A DNA stretch of 64,000 nucleotides from Ligustrum vulgare (Eukaryota; Streptophyta; Magnoliopsida; Lamiales; Oleaceae), in NCBI GenBank assembly GCA_963555705.1, contig OY743180.1, positions 35,930,129 to 35,994,128 on the forward strand, read 5' to 3'. The notes beneath the pieces are model-generated. The model was not told the origin of the DNA. It did not search any database and saw only the letters and a list, made by a program, of their open reading frames with translations. Positions 63,124-64,000 of this stretch are shown piece by piece. The position numbers and the translations under genes were made by a program. The number at the start of each line of letters is the position of its first letter. Positions within the stretch are counted from its first letter, which is position 1.

Positions 63124-64000
63124 ATGCTTTGCTTGACAATGATTAAATATTTGTATTGATTGCAGAAGACGTGCTCGCAGAATACTGGTCTTTTGGAATG
63201 GTTTTAACACTACACACTTGATATGCCGACAACCTAGTTGATTATAAGGGAATTATTTCTTTTAGTGAAATGTTTATTATGGCCAGTTCGATTTAGTTTT
63301 TAATATTGAATTTATAATTAGTGAATGTTTGACGTAGATTACTTGAGTTAATAGGAATCGGAGTAGGAGTGAAGTGAGTAATAACTATTATACGAGTACG
63401 GGATGTTGTAGGAGTTGGTAAGTCACAGTTTGAGTAATAGCTGAAGTAGACACTAAATTTAACGAATGGGGGTAAGAGTAACAATAGGTTGGAGCGGTTA
63501 TTAAAATTTCATAAGTAGAAGTAAGAGTAGTGTATGAAATTTCATCTTCTTGTATTGCTATTATTTTCTTCAAAATATTTGTTAAGATTTGCTTGAGAAA
63601 GATTGTTATTAACGATTACACAAGCTGTTCTCGTAGAATACTTGTCATTTCGGGATGCTTTTCAATATGGACGCTTGGACTGGCTACAACCGTACTTCTC
63701 GTAAAGGAATTAGTTTATTTATTTAAATTCTTATGGTCCTTTAGATTTTGTTTTCAGTTTTGAATTCATTATTATTGCATGTTTGAAGTAGATTTCCTGA
63801 GTTAATAGGAGTCGGACCGGGAGTTGAAGAAGTTGGTAACTTTTATTCGGATAGGGGAAGGACCTTGGGTAGGTATGTCGATGTACGAGTAAAAGTGGAA
63901 ATAGGAACTAAAGTTTAACAAATATGGGATTCAGAGTAACAATTGTTAGGAACTGCTACTGAAAATTTTTTATTTGGAGTAAGACAAGTGTATGAAATTT
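63124..64000 (+). repeat. Block VI HOR, incomplete next copy (monomer 67, first 877 bp)
   Basis: This is a position-1 monomer with ATGCTTTGCTTG, GCTCGCAG, the 26-bp deletion (63559/63560), TAAAGGAATTAG and TATGGTCC. It is cut by the window end at the second palindrome, so the array continues beyond 64000. A private change is TAGTTGATTATAAGG at about 63237-63247. Confidence 0.93.

Larger units (their letters stand above)
1..64000 (+). repeat. Satellite DNA array, ~970-bp monomer, 67 head-to-tail copies
   Basis: The same sequence recurs from end to end in one orientation. The phase mark TTGTATTGCTG (or TTGTATTGCTA in copies with the 26-bp deletion) occurs at 373, 1343, 2313, 3225, 4195 and so on to 63550, giving 66 intervals. 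The intervals are mostly 970 bp; the exceptions (912, 944, 946, 969, 974 and 689 bp) are each explained by an identified indel. No unique sequence interrupts the copies and both window edges cut through the array, so its true length is unknown. Variant monomers recur in fixed order, making higher-order repeats that differ between parts of the window. This organisation is known from eukaryotic heterochromatic satellites. Species and chromosome position cannot be told from the sequence. No long reading frame, tRNA-like fold, rRNA, transposase or reverse transcriptase is present, so there is no gene-free stretch to describe apart from the repeat itself. Confidence 0.97.

Noticed and set aside
1..64000. 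CRISPR array or bacterial tandem repeat
   Set aside because: Units are about 970 bp with no short repeat/spacer alternation, no cas genes and no bacterial genes nearby.
1..64000. Tandemly repeated gene cluster such as rDNA, 5S or histone genes, or an array of transposons
   Set aside because: No conserved RNA gene sequence, no long reading frame, no terminal inverted or long terminal repeats and no transposase or reverse transcriptase motifs were seen.
1..64000. CENP-B box as a centromere marker
   Set aside because: No match to the TTCG-N4-A-N2-CGGG core was seen on reading. TTCGGATAGGGG and TTTCGGGATG are only superficially similar. Centromeric function is neither supported nor excluded.
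1..64000. Whole array as an assembly artefact from collapsed or repeated reads
   Set aside because: Private variants, hybrid monomers and several exact but different periods are hard to create by misassembly. It cannot be excluded without read mapping, especially for the near-identical block I copies and the 46736-50563 duplicate.

Overview
The whole 64 kb is one uninterrupted satellite DNA array. I found no protein-coding gene, RNA gene, transposon or unique flanking sequence. The basic unit is an AT-rich monomer (roughly one third G+C by eye) of about 970 bp. It repeats head to tail in one orientation about 67 times. In this annotation a monomer starts at the first-half AAGATTTGCTTGAC (or ATGCTTTGCTTGAC), and monomers are numbered 1-67 from position 5; positions 1-4 end an earlier copy and position 64000 falls inside monomer 67. 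Long homogeneous tandem arrays with higher-order repeats (HORs) are typical of eukaryotic heterochromatin (centromeric, pericentromeric or sex-chromosome satellites). I cannot name the species, and nothing here looks bacterial or viral.

Three levels of organisation are visible. (1) Each 970-bp monomer is itself an old tandem duplication of two diverged half-units of about 485 bp. (2) Monomers fall into variant types marked by shared substitutions and indels: a 58-bp deletion, a 26-bp deletion, a 4-bp TATG duplication, a 2-bp insertion and a 4-bp micro-inversion. (3) The types are arranged in HORs that change along the window. Block I, 5-18144: four-monomer HOR of exactly 3822 bp (four full copies plus a three-monomer copy). 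18145-20083: two extra monomers of one type. Block II, 20084-24941: three-monomer period of 2914 bp. 24942-25911: single boundary monomer. Block III, 25912-34561: three-monomer HOR of 2883/2884 bp, three copies. Block IV, 34562-44132: two-monomer HOR of 1913-1916 bp, five copies. 44133-44821: monomer shortened to 689 bp by an internal deletion. Block V, 44822-50563: two-monomer HOR of 1914 bp, three copies. Block VI, 49620-64000: four-monomer HOR of 3855 bp, with a third copy enlarged to six monomers (5794 bp); its first monomer (53) is shared with block V.

Several HOR changes can be traced to specific in-register unequal exchanges, because hybrid monomers remain at the junctions (monomers 1, 8, 24, 39, 41, 53 and 64). 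The window is therefore a readable record of satellite evolution: duplication of a half-unit, diversification, and repeated expansion and contraction of HORs. Short open frames recur once per monomer on both strands. They lack coding signatures and are treated as incidental. The best candidates for function are a 72-bp nearly invariant core, two perfect palindromes per monomer, and a strongly G-skewed segment; all are inferences. All comparisons were made by eye, without alignment software.
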